Below the pieces are notes generated by a model. The model searched no databases and was not told the origin of the DNA. It was given only the letters and a program-made list of their open reading frames with translations. A stretch of 60,000 bases of DNA from Lineus longissimus (taxonomy: Eukaryota; Nemertea; Pilidiophora; Heteronemertea; Lineidae), in NCBI RefSeq assembly GCF_910592395.1, contig NC_088320.1:3102001-3162000 (forward strand), given 5' to 3'. Below are positions 1-14,700 of this stretch, piece by piece; position 1 is the first letter of the stretch, and each line of letters opens with the position of its first letter. The position numbers and the translations under genes are program-made.

Positions 1-2596
1 CGCCAAGAATCTAACTCAATCCAAATCCTTTTTTCAACGTCACTATCGAAGATGTCCTCAAAGATTATTGTGCCCCTCATCTATCCTCATCATCATCTAA
101 ACAGACAGTCTTTAAATGCTCTAGGTCACAGTGAAGGCAAACTTATGTAAAAAATGCCGAGACCAGGTTGAAGCAGGAACCAATGATTCGAACCATACTG
201 CCACACTGAGAATGTGGTCGTCTCGAGGCAGCCAATGTTTTACCCGCTTCTAAGTGCTGCCAGGGTTGGATTAGCTACGTGAAAAACCTACGGAGGACGC
301 GGACCACATACAATAACCAGTGCAGCACCAGTACCTCAACGGAATCAATTCTCATTGGCAAAACAAGTACTGAATAGTAAGCTCTACAAAATACCAAAAC
401 CTGGGGATAACATTCTATCACACACCTCAGAATGAATCATTACAACGGGAACAAGATGCAGATATCATTTACTTCAAGAATACCGAGCCAAGAGAATGGG
501 GCAAGGTACAGACTTGGTCCATGGACCGGGGGTATGGAAAGAGTGAATTTCACGAGATGGGCCAAAGATTCGCGGGCAACATGGTCATAAGATAGATAGC
601 AAGTCCTCGGTCGGGAAATCAGGTCACAGTAGGGCACGGAATATAACACCACCACATGGCAGAAGTGAAACCCTAAAACTACGACACTAGAAGAATACTG
701 CTAACTACTCCAAAGTATGATTGCCAGCATTGGAAAGTGGAACACTTTCAGTAGGACAATTGTTATACATCCATCCAAACTACTTGAACCAGCTCAGGCA
801 ATTGGCCCCAAGTCAGCTGTTACGTCCGCACACCATCCGAGTGGCAAATGCAGTTTTTGCCAGTAACGAACAAGTAAGCGTTTAAAGCGTTTATGCTGGT
901 TACATTTTCTTTTCAAGGTGAAGCAGTGACATCGTGTTAAATTAAAACAATTTCTGTCTCCATCTTTTTCGACAGACAAGCTACTATGTCACATACATCA
1001 CTGCAGAACGACGGGCAATCAGCGCCGTTGCCAAGAAGTGCACAGTCAATCAGAAACGTTCGCATAAATCACCAATGAACCACATCCTGAACGCTGATAA
1101 AAGAAGAAAAACTGATAAAAACCCGTTACCAAGGATTACACTTGCTATACCAATACTTAGAAAACTATACCAAAGAAACTAAAAACAAATCAAAAGCGAG
1201 AAGAAATGTTGAAATTCATATTCAATACGTTAATACACAATTGGAAATTTTCAAATTCAACTACCCTTTCAAAAATGTTGAAAGAAGAAAATCGACCTTT
1301 TAACAGCATGCAGCTTTCCCAAGCAATCGCCATAAAGGAAAAAGTGATAGAGAGCTATGCATATGACAAAATCTTTAAAACTTTCTCCTCAAAAATCGTT
1401 TTAAAACGACATTCTAATAGTCAAGTGCAGAAATATACCGTTGTCTCACCTGTCTTATTACGTTTCTGCAAATCAGAAAAAATGACCCTCAAGATATTTT
1501 TTGCTCATCGTCAATAGCAATGGATTCAGTCATAGGTGTAATTTCCTAATTTGGACTAGCTGCCATAGTCATTGTAAACATCGTTAGTTTTGAAATTATC
1601 ACTTAATACATGTTCGCAATTCACTGACCTGCAGCCCGATGATCAGTAGCGATAAACTCTATGTAATGCACTTGAGCTTACTAACATTTATCAAATGACA
1701 CTTATCCCATTTAGGATTTGGACAGGGCCTTTCAAAAATACCCATTCGTGTAAGCGTTTCTTGATACCAGTAGTTTTCTTCTGAATCTGAAGAGCATTAT
1801 TGCACCATTGCTGTCCTCAAACAGACTACTCTAGCGGCGTCGTCATCCGCAGCAATGCCTACATCGCCCGCCGGCAGAAAAAAACTTCTGATATCATTGC
1901 CTTCCCATTCGATACTGATATGCTTTTGCCACACGACCTGGTCGTTATCCCGACACCACTGGGAAGGAGTTGGCTAGGTTGTCACTTTATCTCGATGAAG
2001 AACTAATGTCAAGGGAAATTGAGCAGTCCCAGGGCAGATGAATATCTATGCGTGCTAACATAAATGTATTGCTAATGTCTGAATGGCCGATCTGGATGGT
2101 AGAAAGCCCAAGATTGTAAATCCTGGAGTAAATATGTCGGCAGATATTTTCGACATGGCAAACACAATCTTTAATGCCGGACACCATTTCTAATGTCGCA
2201 CAGAACAGTAGAATATCCACTGCAGCCAATGGTTGAGTTGTTGTGTTACAGGAAGAACGAGTCCATTGACTGTGTTGATTGTTATTTTAGGGGTGGCAAG
2301 ATGTAATACCGATCGATGTGGCCGTGATCATGGTGATCTAACCCTATTGATGGTGGATGTTTTTCCGGCCGATTGGGATCGACCACCCTAAATAACAAAG
2401 AATCGTGTCGATACACTCTTCTTTCCGCAGATCACGTAACATATGAGTAATTGCAATGAGGTGCTGGTTTATACATTGAAATGGATTGGACTCCGTCAGC
2501 TCACGAATCAGTAGTGTATGACGGTAATATACTGCTGAACATGAATTGGTAATCACTATCGTGGTTTCTGCTCTCGCATGCTAAAGTGTAACTTAC
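1..2596. other. Left edge, no firm gene
   Basis: This stretch holds no exon that I can support firmly. It should contain, or lead to, the 3' exon(s) of the minus-strand membrane-protein gene, whose last visible exon ends in a splice donor at 2596. One candidate is a minus-strand acceptor near 107-112. Read in phase 0 it would add about 12 codons and then a stop, but its polypyrimidine tract is weak. The open frames of 60-100 codons here have no domain-like composition and no supporting splice sites, so I treat them as chance frames. Confidence 0.4.
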
Positions 2597-2732
2597 CAAT
2601 GCCTCTTGTGATTTCTCATTTTTACTAATGATAAAATTAGTGTTAGGGTCTGTACCAGTGGACGTGTTGGATCTGATTCCCGTGTCAATTTCTTCGATAT
2701 CGATTTCTGTTTTGTTCTTTTTGTCGTTCCGT
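2597..2732 (-). CDS. Exon 3, cytoplasmic tail
   Basis: This 136-nt exon follows a CTTTCAATTACAG acceptor and ends in GTAAGT. It is open in only one frame, and that is the frame required by exon 2. It encodes RNDKKNKTEIDIEEIDTGI and then a Ser/Thr/Asn-rich stretch ending KSQEAL. The basic start fits the cytoplasmic border of the helix. It ends in phase 0, so at least one more exon is expected further left. Confidence 0.55.
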
Positions 2733-5700
2733 CTGTAATTGAAAGAAAGAAACTAATATTGCAGAGGAAGATGATATTGTTATGATGCAGAAAGCACTTA
2801 TCATACGTTTGTAGAAGAAAGCGCCCTGCATTCGCTACTTTCCCAAGGCTGGTAGTCAGCTATTTGCCAATGAAAGGCACACAAAGATCACCTTCTTCAG
2901 TGCAGAAGGCATGGTAAAGCCAAACTTCGGTTTGCCCAGAATCTTTTTGTTTTTAATGATAGATTCTGGTTTGACCAAAGCCTATCGGAATGCCAAGGAT
3001 CATGCAATAAAAATGGTGTCGAGTATCTGGTCAAGCTTTATTCGGCTATGTAACACAACAAGGATCAGGTATTCTAACGTGGTATTTTTACTTTATTTGA
3101 GAAAGCTTTCAATACAGCTCAATTGGCACACGGCAATTAACGCACCAACGATGAGGCTCAGCCTGCTGGGAATAACAGAAACTATCAAATCGATTTCTGT
3201 TGCATAAATCCAGGAGTTAATCCACTATGAAATTCGCTTATGTGTTATTGATTTTAAACTGGGCCTATATGAAACTCAGTCCATCTTGAACAAGTACAAT
3301 ATGCCTGATATTTGTATGCACGGACCAAATGCATTGGACAGCTGTTTAGAATCTGCTTTCATACTTCTATAGTAGTGCCACGTGTTCGGGAAATGTACAA
3401 GTTGTTTAGCCGTATTTGCTTATCGATGGCCTGGGAGATTGTCTGCATGTGGAATTTGAAAATATTGATGATTGTTGTGTGTTGATCATTATTCTGGCAG
3501 AATATATTATGTGCTTTGCACATGTAACCTCGGACAGTATATCGATTGTCGGACAATGAAAATAAACTGAAAAATGAAAATAAACTGGAACGCCGTATTC
3601 CTTTAGCAGGGCGAGAGCAACTCAACAACCGTCCAAGGACGACATGGTGAAGACAAATACAGCTGGGCTGAGCGAAATTGGGGGGGGGGGGGGTATACAG
3701 AAGTATTTTTCTTCGAAATGTGCGACTCAAACGTCTGACTTCAACAAAAAAAGTTAAAAACTCCCCCGTCCGGATTTCGAGAATAGGTTCGGACGAAAAA
3801 CAATGTTTGATTACTTCTTTGCCTTACACTACACTTCATTAAACAAACCTATCATTTCTATCGGTCATATTCTCCTGATCATGCTGATCGGAAGTCAACC
3901 AAAAAGACTGTCTTAATGACCCATTACGTATAGATTTCTTACATTGCCCTCAACTGGAGTAGAAACCACATGATAATAAGACGAAGCGTGATGCAATCGG
4001 TAGAAATGCTTATTGAATATATTGATGGCATTGATCTGTCATGTGCATAATATCTCAATTATTTTTTGAAAATCTATGAATTAGTAATAGTCCTACATCA
4101 GAGAAACTAGAGTTTTAAAAATGTACAGTACTGAGAGTGCATTTTACTTAATGACCTGTTATGGATCGATTTCAGGCGTTGCTCCTTGTAACCTGATTTG
4201 ACCAGTATTTAAAAAAGACGTTTTTGAAACGTAATTCTTCCATCCCTAGATAACCATGCATGGAAGACCATGGTTTTGCTGAACTAGGCCCCGTTCAAGT
4301 AGAGTTTGCAGCTGAAAAATGTATCACTATAAATATCGCCATTTAGCAGTGCTGCACCATTATTGTACTTGCAGTACACTGCAAAATGTGTTCGCTTATT
4401 TTTCATCAAGTAATTGTGTCAATTCTAAGGCATTGAAATGCCTGGATTGAAGACATCATGAATTTTAATGGAAAATCAATATCACGATGTGATCATCTCG
4501 AAAACCGATCAGCAATAAACATAAGTATACACCATCGCTTGTCACATACCAACAACGGTATACTTTGTGAGACCTTGGTATAGTTTATGTTTTGCTTTGG
4601 TATTAGATTGCTCGTAATACACCCCTCCCCTTCTCAATTCCATAGCAAAAATACGAAAATGGGGCTCTGCGATTACGGAGCCATCATCCCTTTGAAGGTT
4701 CTTGCACATGACGCGAGAACCGACACATTATCAGTAGTTTTGCATACGCTATTGCGGACATATACCCCCAGCTAATGGTGGTCTCATCCACACAGTGTGC
4801 CTCTGATGTCTCCAGTTCGGTATCAATTCCCTAAACACAAATAGAAAATATTACCTATGTGACGTGTACACCGGTTAAGATACAAATTATGCATAATTAA
4901 TTAGCAAATCCTGTAGAACTGCTTTGAACCCATCTCCCGCTGATAATAATCTCGATGTATGACAGTTATTTAACTACACGATGGAAATAAAGACGCCATT
5001 TGATCTGGTTAGATACCTATTCGATTTATTGCCAGCTTTTCAAGAGCCTTTAATCCTCTCATACAAATTGCCGTGTTTGTTGTGGCTGAGGCAAAGGGAA
5101 CGTGGCCCCCATCAATTCACCTTGCCGCCATGGAGACACGGAAAATACAGAGATGAAATTGTAGCCCAAACCTATAGACGAGCTTGGCCGATTTAACTTG
5201 ATGTTTAGAACGATAATCATTATAAATTATGTTAATGACATCAATGATCTACACCCGTAAATAAACATTAGCCACCTCATCAACGCCACAATTAGAGCAA
5301 CTGTCTACTTCAGTCACCGATCCACGTTCTTCATCCATTTGTTGCAAATAGGAGAAACGAATCTGATTTGATTACCAAATTGGCCCTGGGACACCAAGAA
5401 CCAAGCACCTTCGCGCTTAAGGGATCACAAGTCAAACATAGGTGATTGGATCACTCAAGAGAATCCTTGCGTCAACAAGTGAATACTAGTATAACCTTGA
5501 TATGTGTATTGCTCTTTTACTTTAGAATGCTGTGACATTCCCCTTTGAAGGTAATCGTATTGGTGATGTTCCGGTAAATATATCAAGTAGCAGGGCTGAA
5601 GTTCGATTCCATAGCAATGCTGTAGAACTAATCAAAGCGCGAAGATTGTCAAGAGTAACAACACTAACATGCAATTAGCCGCTCTGTTGCTTTTACCTTC

Positions 5701-8700
5701 AGAGAGCGATGATTCATCTGCCGACACAACCAAGAAGGGATGAGCCAGACTGCTGTTTATTCTACTCTAGCTGAGGAACAAGCTGTCACTTACAAGCCTT
5801 CTACACTGTCAAACGAAAAGGTCCTCGAGAATATTAAGATAGAATTGCGTGACTAAGTTGCAATACAGACAGGCCCCAAACCCTTGAATTCTCGTTGTGG
5901 ACGTCGAATTTCGCCTTTCTCATGAATCCATTGAAATAATGAGAACGAACACTGAATGTCAAAGCACCTCAATATATCCATTGGCATTCATAAATACCAG
6001 CGCGTGGTTAGAATATTTATGGTCAGTTATATGACTGCTTTCATGTTCCGATTTGATTGGGGCCCAAATGGGGAAACCCACCGACATGTTCCTGATTGAT
6101 TTGATTTTTTATCCATATGTGAAGACCCTAGCTTGTCATTGGCGTAACCAAAGTGAAGCCTATACTTTTTTACAAGATAGGTAGGAAGATGTCACGGAGG
6201 GGGCCGGGGTGTATTCAAATTCTATTCTCACACTATTCATACGTCAAGCTAGTTAAGTCCGGTCTTCTCCCAACGCATTCAATTTGTAAATGTTCAATAT
6301 CGCAAAATCTAAAACCATTTCTTCAGCCGAGCATAGCCGGTATTCTTGTGATGCTTGCTCTGATTTGCGAAAGTGATTCGTCGAATATTTTCCCACTCAA
6401 TCAAAATGTGAAAAGAAAATTCTTCCGCTATTGAGACGAGACGAGCGATTCTGATGATTAACTGGCATTCATTTCTAAATATTTCAGAGAGTACGATCTG
6501 CTCAGAATGGATAAGGTTATCAGGCTGGAATCTGTGATAACATGATGTGTCTGCTTGTGATTGTAGTGAAATGAATCGGTGGAACACCTTTATGACTGAT
6601 GACTGCCGTATGTTTTAGAGTGCTGAAGAGTGTCAATGCCTTGCTTGCAGGAGATGTGTTGATTTTAGAGGATGACCTATATGCATTTATTTGGGAACCA
6701 AAATTGGTAAGACGTCCAACATTTTCAGAACAAATAGTTTACTAATGAAACAGGAGATAAACGAACACACTGAAGGAAGAATGTACCCTCTCCTTTAAAA
6801 CAGGAATAAAAGCAGTGACGTTACAACCCAGGGCAACCATTATAAGTAGTCTGGTTTTTTCGTAATCGCAAGCCTTAAAACCGTCTCCAATCCAAGGAAT
6901 ACAATCTATCATTAAGTGCTACATGTACTAAAGGTATGGTGCTAAAAGCATTCCTTGAATGAAATGAATGCCGAAGGTGAAGTGCATCGATCTGTCCCCC
7001 TTTGGACCGTTTCTAAAATACACTCACACCTTGATTGAGTGTATTTCAAAAATGACACAAAGACCTGCTGTGGGTGGATGCTCTTCGCCGGACAACCCGG
7101 TACATAATGCTGATCAGAATTTTTTTTTCAAATTAATTCTACAAAAAAATATTGAATTCTACTCTCTCAGGATATTTCAAACTTGTACACCGGGGTCCGA
7201 TTTGGTATCTCTAAAAGGCTGCTGTCTTTGAAACAAGAGAACTAGGGAAGTACGGTAGAAATAAACTAACTGTAGAATGGGCAATAAACTACCATCTTCC
7301 AACAAGGGACTCGGGTACGGTGGAGATGTATGTGGAGATGTTACCTCATATTTGGCTATGCCTTGGACACGTGGATAGAAATATCAGTAATGTAAGGTTG
7401 TTTCTTATGTTGACGTTGACGCCGAGCTCTACATCTGCGTGAGACATACATATAATTAATGCCAATTGCAAAAGTATTACAATTATTCTGTATCAAGAAG
7501 TATCATACGGATTTAGGCTTGCATGAGAACACATATCCTTCAGATAGCATCATTGCAAGATGGCCGTGCTTTTAGCCCTGTATCACCGAGTTAGACAACG
7601 TTAACGCTAGCCGACAAACAACGAAAATCTGAATTAAATATGTACAACCTTCACCAAACCCATGCTCTGGGTCTGATCAAAAGCTGGCTCTAGCCTTGGC
7701 TCTGGCACCAAAAAGCATCTGTGGTCAGAGCCTAAGCCAGATTTTGAAGAGATCCAACTAAAACAGCGTCCGTTGTGGTCAGACGTTCAATGAAAAAAAG
7801 TGTGTGGAGCCTCGAGGCTGATTCAACAGTTCCTATTTTTTATCGGTTATTTTTGGCACGGACCAGAACTTGAGCCAGCTAAAACTGTTAATCGATACTA
7901 GCCACCACAACACGTCTCTTATTGGCTGATTATCCGTCGGATTGGAGAGTTGCTAGATGACTTGGACCACGGGACATTAAGTAGTTTTAGTTCTACATTT
8001 CTTTAGTCAAGCCCAAAAATGTTGCACTATCTTTTTCAGAGGGCAGCATGCATGTCATGTGGGGACATTAGTTGCAGGAAGTCGTGTGTAGAATGCTGGC
8101 TTAACCAGGAGGGCGCTCGGATGGGTCAGCACTGTTTCAACCCTGGGTCATTCCAAGCGAGTACCCAGGTATGTCATCATTATAGGTAAACGGGCAATGT
8201 CTAGTCAAGTTTCGAAGCGTATGCAACAGATCCATCCCGAGAACAGGTTTGACATGAGAAAATAGACATCAGTGTTTAGCGTCAGGTTTTACTCAGATAT
8301 CATACATAACAATTCAAAGTCTCCAATCCCAGCACCATCAATAACCCGCCACAAAGGAACTGTAAATAAAAGAACGTAAACATCTTGGGAGACAAGATGG
8401 ATGGCAATTGTGATGTTAAATTGGTCAGTATGATCGATTGTTGTGATAATGTTTGCTGGGAGGAATGTTTATCTTGATTGGCGCTGTAGACAGTTTTTGT
8501 ATCACACAGTTGAGCTGAGCTGATAAGGAACAGCCTCCATAGCCTATTTCTGAAGTGATCATGTTGGAACAATTTGCCGAACCCCTTGTGAAATCTACTT
8601 ATGTATGCTCAAAGTTCTTATGAGCGTTACGGCGAAACAGTGACATACATGAAATACCAAAAAAAAACGATATCTCAGTTTCTGAAGAAATGTTAAGTCC

Positions 8701-11700
8701 AGTTGCCACATGCGATATATAACTATAACTAGCAGAACAGAACAACCACGATATTGCACTGAATGGAAACCACATTATTTTTACCAACCTGCAAATGTAC
8801 TGATTACAATGTACATGAAGAAGTACAATGTATAAAAACTTTGAAAATTTAGGCAAACGCTGCGTTCCACACAGTGCGAAATCGTGACAAAGCTCGTTGC
8901 AAAACGTTGTAAAGTAAATTGACTTTGAAACGGTATCCTGGGTCATGATTGACTTCTATTATGTCTATTTGGCAACGGCCAAACGTTTTCTACAACAAAA
9001 GCGTTTTGCAACGAGATCTTTAGATGGATGACCATGCCCCGACTCCAAAATGTATACAAAAATAATCCCTACCTCTTGATCAACCTGCAGAAAACATAAC
9101 ACGGAAAATGCATTAAGGTACGCGAAAAAACAAGTCAAGTAATTCAATACATAAAATGCACGCAATGCTGTCATAAGTGATAAAATCATGAGCATAAAAT
9201 GCACATGCAACATACATATACTATGCACTTAAATGCACACGACGCATACAGAATGCAATAATGCATGCATCTATGCGCCTTCACTGTGCATGGCTATATG
9301 CTGCCTGGAGATGTCATTTTAGGCGTTTTTGAATGAAATATTAATTAAGTGTATAATTAATAGCTTGGAACTTGCCTGTCCCCTAACAGAACAACAATTT
9401 AATTTCAAATTAAAAAAACAATACACTGCCTTTTAGCGAGACCTTTAAAAGACGTGGTTGCTGGTGCACTGTTGATCTCAGTATTATTTCGTGCTTTACG
9501 ATAAAAGCAGCATGTTTCGGCGTTGATGATGTGGTAATTAAATTAAATTAATCAAATAAATCAAAATAAATGCCATTAAAGTCATTAAGCAGAATGTGTT
9601 GACGGATCGATCGAATAACAAACTTAATTGCTTAATGCGTTACGTGCTGGAGAGATACTGTGGCGTGTGCTAAAGGTTTGAATCTTGATTACAGTTATAG
9701 ATAAAGCAAAATATGCGTTAAGGGACTGTGCATACTTGATAAAATGATAAGATAAGTCAATGGTTGTTCATGCTGACAGAACTGATGTATTATGAACGCC
9801 TCACCAAAACCAAGGCTAATACGTCATAAGCCAATTTAAACAATGGTACATTGATACGAATGTTTTTTTAAGAATTAGTGATATTAAGTACTCACCTTTG
9901 AAAGAGAATAATGACAAGTACGATAATAACAATGAGGATAAAACCACCAGCCCAGCAAGCTATGGAGTAACAATGTTCCATTGTTTAAATTGGCTGACAG
10001 AACTGGTTTATTATGAACGCCTCACCAAAACCAAGGCTAATACGTCATAACCCAATTTAAACAATGGAACATTGTTACGAATGTTTTTTTAGAATTAGTG
10101 ATATCAAGTACTTACCTTTGAAAGAGAATAATGACAAGTACGATAATAACAATGAGCATAAAAACCACCAGCCCAGCAAGCTATGGAGTAACAATGTTCC
10201 ATTGTTTAAATTGGCTGACAGAACTGGTTTATTATGAACGCCTCACCAAAACCAAGGCTAATACGTCATAACCCAATTTAAACAATGGAACATTGTTACG
10301 AATGTTTTTTTAGAATTAGTGATATCAAGTACTTACCTTTGAAAGAGAATAATGACAAGTACGATAATAACAATGAGCATAAAACCACCAGCCCAGCAAG
10401 CTATGGAGTAGGCTACTTGATGGGGCTCTGCAATGGAAAACACGAAAACAGTATTAGAGCAATCGACAAGATAAACGGATGTTACAGGTTTGTTTGACTG
10501 GTAGAAGGCAATGGCGTAATAATCATTGCTGAAGAAAAATGAATAGGTGTGTTATTTATCTGCTCGTCGTGTTCTTCTCTCAGTAGTCTTCGCCAACGTG
10601 AAGATTGCAAGCAAGAGGGATTGCATTGCACGTATCACTCGTTAAATATATGCGAGCAAATCTTACTGCGTAAAAAAGCCATAACCCGAGACAATATCTA
10701 GATATAGGACATTCCTCAAGTAAAATACGGTAAAACAGTCTGCTCATAGATGCAAGAATCCAAACACTGCGACTATTGGTATTCAATTCCTTGCAACAGC
10801 TGACAACTAAATGCAGGTCCCGTGCATCAGAACTATAGACCATGCAAATATACATTTACATGCGCAATGTAATGGACGTATATAGCATATATTCATTTTA
10901 CACGATCACATGCCAACGCCATGAATAACTACATTTAATTCCACCTATACCGAACTCTTGTGCTTTTTAATGACAAAATTCCGTGTGGATGGAAAGCTCT
11001 TTGACTTGGCACCAAATCCAGACCTACTCATATAGATACTCCACGACACACCCCTGCCCACCGATTTTACCAGACTTTTTGCCAGAGAACTTCTTTGAAA
11101 GCGGCAAGCATCGCGTTTAACACTATGCACGGCTCTCCACGAGGAAATTGGTGTTTTTGGAGTACCGTGTTCACTAACTTATTACACAGTATTTATCGCG
11201 ATGATTGCGATTTCACCCCGAGTTGCTCTCTTGACCGCTGTTGAACCCGTCCAATACCTAGACTAAGAGGATATTGGTCATATTCGTGGCTGCAACCTAC
11301 CACTGTTACAGGCCTCGTTCTAGTGGCAGCAGTTATGGTTAGTCAACCATAACCGACCGCCACGGCTGTTGGGTATCCTAATAGAATACATCGCCGTAGC
11401 CTCTTGGTGTTTTGGTCAGGGAGAGGGGCTTTTTTCCGACCCCAACTTCCCCCATTGTGCCTACCCCACCCCATACCCCATCCGACTAAAGCACATTTGA
11501 ATTTTCAGCTTCCGAAGGATAACGACATCGTACGGTAGCGTTATCGAATATCAAATGAAGACCACTTGTTTTCGTGAGGTATCAATTATATAAGTTTGCT
11601 TTCCTGTTACCGGTGGCAGGAAATCAGAATAATAGCGAACCAACGTGATTCGTGGGGTTTCAATTTCCTGGAAAAGGCATCGTCTAAACGGCATGAAAGG

Positions 11701-14700
11701 AAATTAATTTTTCCTTCTTTCGGAGCTTGTGAAATGTTTAGTTTGGCAACAAAAGAACAACACCCAACGTGAACAAACGGAGCCCGCACTAATGGCTTTG
11801 TTTGCGGGTATGGTATTGGTATCAAGTTGATAAAAGAAGGAGAATGTGTTTTATGATTCTATAACACTGGATATACTCGACGCCCACCTTCTTTACCAGT
11901 ACCAGGTACAAACATAGAAATATTACTGCAGGCAAACAGGACCTGCATATATTAGGGGTATTGGGTAGACTTGAGCTCGAACTTTGTAATACAATTCGGT
12001 TCTGCGAGCTGTACACTTTATAACTCGGGGACATAAATATCGCTCTTCAATCCATTGGATACCAATTACTAGTATTTTCGTGCTACAACTAGTGTTACTT
12101 AGCTGATTAAAGCCATTCTGTGGCGGTAGCCAAATACGTAAATAAAGTGTCTAAAGCAAACTGAGAACCTATCTAGCCATTTCGCATATCCTTGGTTGCT
12201 GATGAAGTGCTTTCCATTTTCAAAGAGTTGAGTTTCCGTAACTTGATTGTAATGATGATTACCCTCCATCCATAACCATGAGGAGCCAAATCTCTTTCTG
12301 TCAAAACCAATCACAATGTGACAAGATCATGATGGGGAACGAACTGGTCGCGAGATCACGTGAAACGGTAGCTTGCTCATCCGAAACAGCAAACGTTCTT
12401 GCCTTCGTTGGCGAAAATGACTAGATGTGTTCATGTTGTTTTTACATGGAACACGCCTTTTCCTGAGGGGAGGAACCAAATCTGATCGAACTGAAACAGA
12501 AATATGACGGCGATGCCTTTTAGGAAGGGAGCTAGTCTAGCCGAGCCGACGGTTCATTCCTAGGTTATACATAACGATATCCATAAAGCTCAAGCTAACA
12601 ATTGCCAAGCCCTCTTTCTTTTTCATGTTTTGTTTCATGGTCATATATGAATTTATTCGTTGTTCCTAAAAGGCAAAAGGCAATAAAGCTGGCGGCCAAG
12701 AAAGAAAGAGGAAAGTGCGCTATTGAATCCGTCAGCAATAAACGAAGCGCATCTGAATATCTCGTTTGGCGGTAATTCCTCTCAAGACCCTCTTCAGTCT
12801 ATGGGGAAATGTCATGTTCTGTCTGTCAGGTTGCACTTAAAGCTACATTGTTCGCGGGGAGTATTACGGAATGTACTTTAAGCTACATGGTTTGCGGGGA
12901 CTATTACGGATGTATTGAGGTATCTTGATGCTATATAGATTGTTGTCAGGACCAATGTGACTTTCGTTTACTCAGGCACGACTTTGCTGCAGCTGCATAT
13001 TCCTCTGTGAAAATATCATGACTACGTCTCCCAAGGAAAAGGTAAAAATCCATCCAGAAAGAAATTCTGTATGAAGAAATATACAGAGGAATGTTGTGGA
13101 CGTGCCTTACCATAGGCACGAAAACGAGGCACAGTGCAACTTTGTTTTAAATAGAATCTAGAGCACTACATGAACCTTTAACCGCAGCTTGTCTCAATTA
13201 TGGCGATATTCCGTCATTCATCAGACATGATTGCCATGTACCCTGGAACAAATCCACACAGATTTAGAGGCCACGAATTGGCTAATAGGGGAATTACTCG
13301 AAAAACCCGTGTCAGGGAATCCGAATATACTGCTTGGCCGTGGCCAGACTCTCGACGATGAGGACACACTGGAGGGATTTACCAATTAATTGCGTTAAAG
13401 GTGTAGTAATGGTTGTTGTATTAAAGACCTATGAATGCGTTTGTGTTTCCAGAGGATGGGAAGGAATGCGGTTTGCCAAATGAGTTATCAAAGGAAAAAT
13501 AGTTTTAAATGTTTAGCGACATGGGCGCTTTCAATGGGTCGAGAAAACCCTTCAAACGTTCAACAATGAATCTTAGGAGTTTCAAGAACCCCACAGGTTG
13601 TTGATTATGTGAACTGGCATGAGGGTTAAGGATTATATAACATTTTTACTCCAGTCGATAGGCCTTTCTACACGAGGACAGTTGGAACCGGCTTCGAGCC
13701 AGCTCGAGGCGGGTCAGGATAATTTTTACCGTGTAGAACGAAATCAGAACCGTCTCCAAGTGACCTGACCCGAGGAGCCTGCAGTCTCGAGTCACTTGAG
13801 GCGGGTTGGAGCCACTTCAAGACGCTTAGTCTCTCGTGTAGAACCGATCTGGCCTCGAGTCACTTTGCGCACGGTACTAAAATCGAGTAGTGCGGTATAT
13901 AGCAGTTCATGAAAACACGCGCCACCATGCGACGGGTTAGTGGTTTAAGTGGCCTGAACTGACCTGGGGCCGGCGATTTGATCCGTCTCCGTGTAGACAG
14001 CGCAAAGCCAGTTACAGGTGATCCGGCTTCAAGTGGCTCGAGGTGAGGAGGGCTAGAATCGTCCTCGTATAAAAGCAACTACTAAATGGCATAAAAGGTT
14101 ACATAACCTCCAAACAAAACGTTAAGCTCGACTTGACAGTCTTTACGAGGGTTTTGCATTCATGACGAGATATTTTAAGTAATTGACACGGTTTGCAGAG
14201 AGTTAGATTAGGGAGGGATATTACCATTGTCCAGCATGTAAAGCGCAGCTGAATTGCTTCGATTTAATTTCCGGCATGTCTCATAATCGCATCCTAACAG
14301 CTCGGATGTGCAAAGATTCATGACATTTATAGCACTACAATGCCAACATGGCGTGTTTCTCACCAAAAAACACTGTGAACGTCATGAATAATGAAGATAT
14401 CGTACCTATCTCTTTTATTTCCTTTAATCAGAGCCTTTTCAATGTACTGTACATGATTACATCACAATAGGTTCACACAGACTGGGGCATGCGTATGACA
14501 TGCATAATATCAAGTATAAATTATCTATGCATCATGTCATACAAGGTGTTTCAAAATGTACCTTACTGTATTTACATCACATATCTTATCAACAAGACTT
14601 CACAACTAGACTCGGAATTAGTGTTCATCACCCTGTATAAGAACGACATGTCGTATATAGAAAACGCTATATCATCAACATACAAAACAAGGTCCAACAT

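Larger units (their letters stand above)
2733..10336. other. Intron 2 of the membrane-protein gene
   Basis: This is 7.6 kb of AT-rich sequence. Visible items are a 14-base G run near 3680, a short hairpin at 7016-7046 (AAATACACTC pairing with GAGTGTATTT), a possible Cys-rich exon on the plus strand at 8040-8168, very AT-rich DNA at 9320-9620 and the start of the tandem exon-fragment array at 9771. I see no other supported gene. Confidence 0.45.
9771..10427 (-). repeat. Triplicated intron/exon segment, period 221 bp
   Basis: Three tandem units start near 9772, 9993 and 10214. Each contains about 110 bp of intron, then the GTAAGT/GTGAGT donor side and the hydrophobic part of the membrane exon (minus strand). 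Units 1 and 2 stop at the same point inside the exon and switch to an inverted copy of an upstream 26-bp segment. Only unit 3 continues into the full exon and its acceptor. Unit 2 has one extra A in an A-run, a frameshift; unit 1 changes the Met codon. Both left copies are therefore broken as exons. Confidence 0.9.

Noticed and set aside
1206-1517. 103-codon plus-strand open frame
   Set aside because: Composition reflects AT-rich DNA. There are no splice sites in phase, no domain-like pattern and no continuation, so it is most likely a chance frame.
3359-3730. 123-codon minus-strand frame
   Set aside because: It runs through the poly-G tract, which creates a proline run, and shows no recognisable motif.
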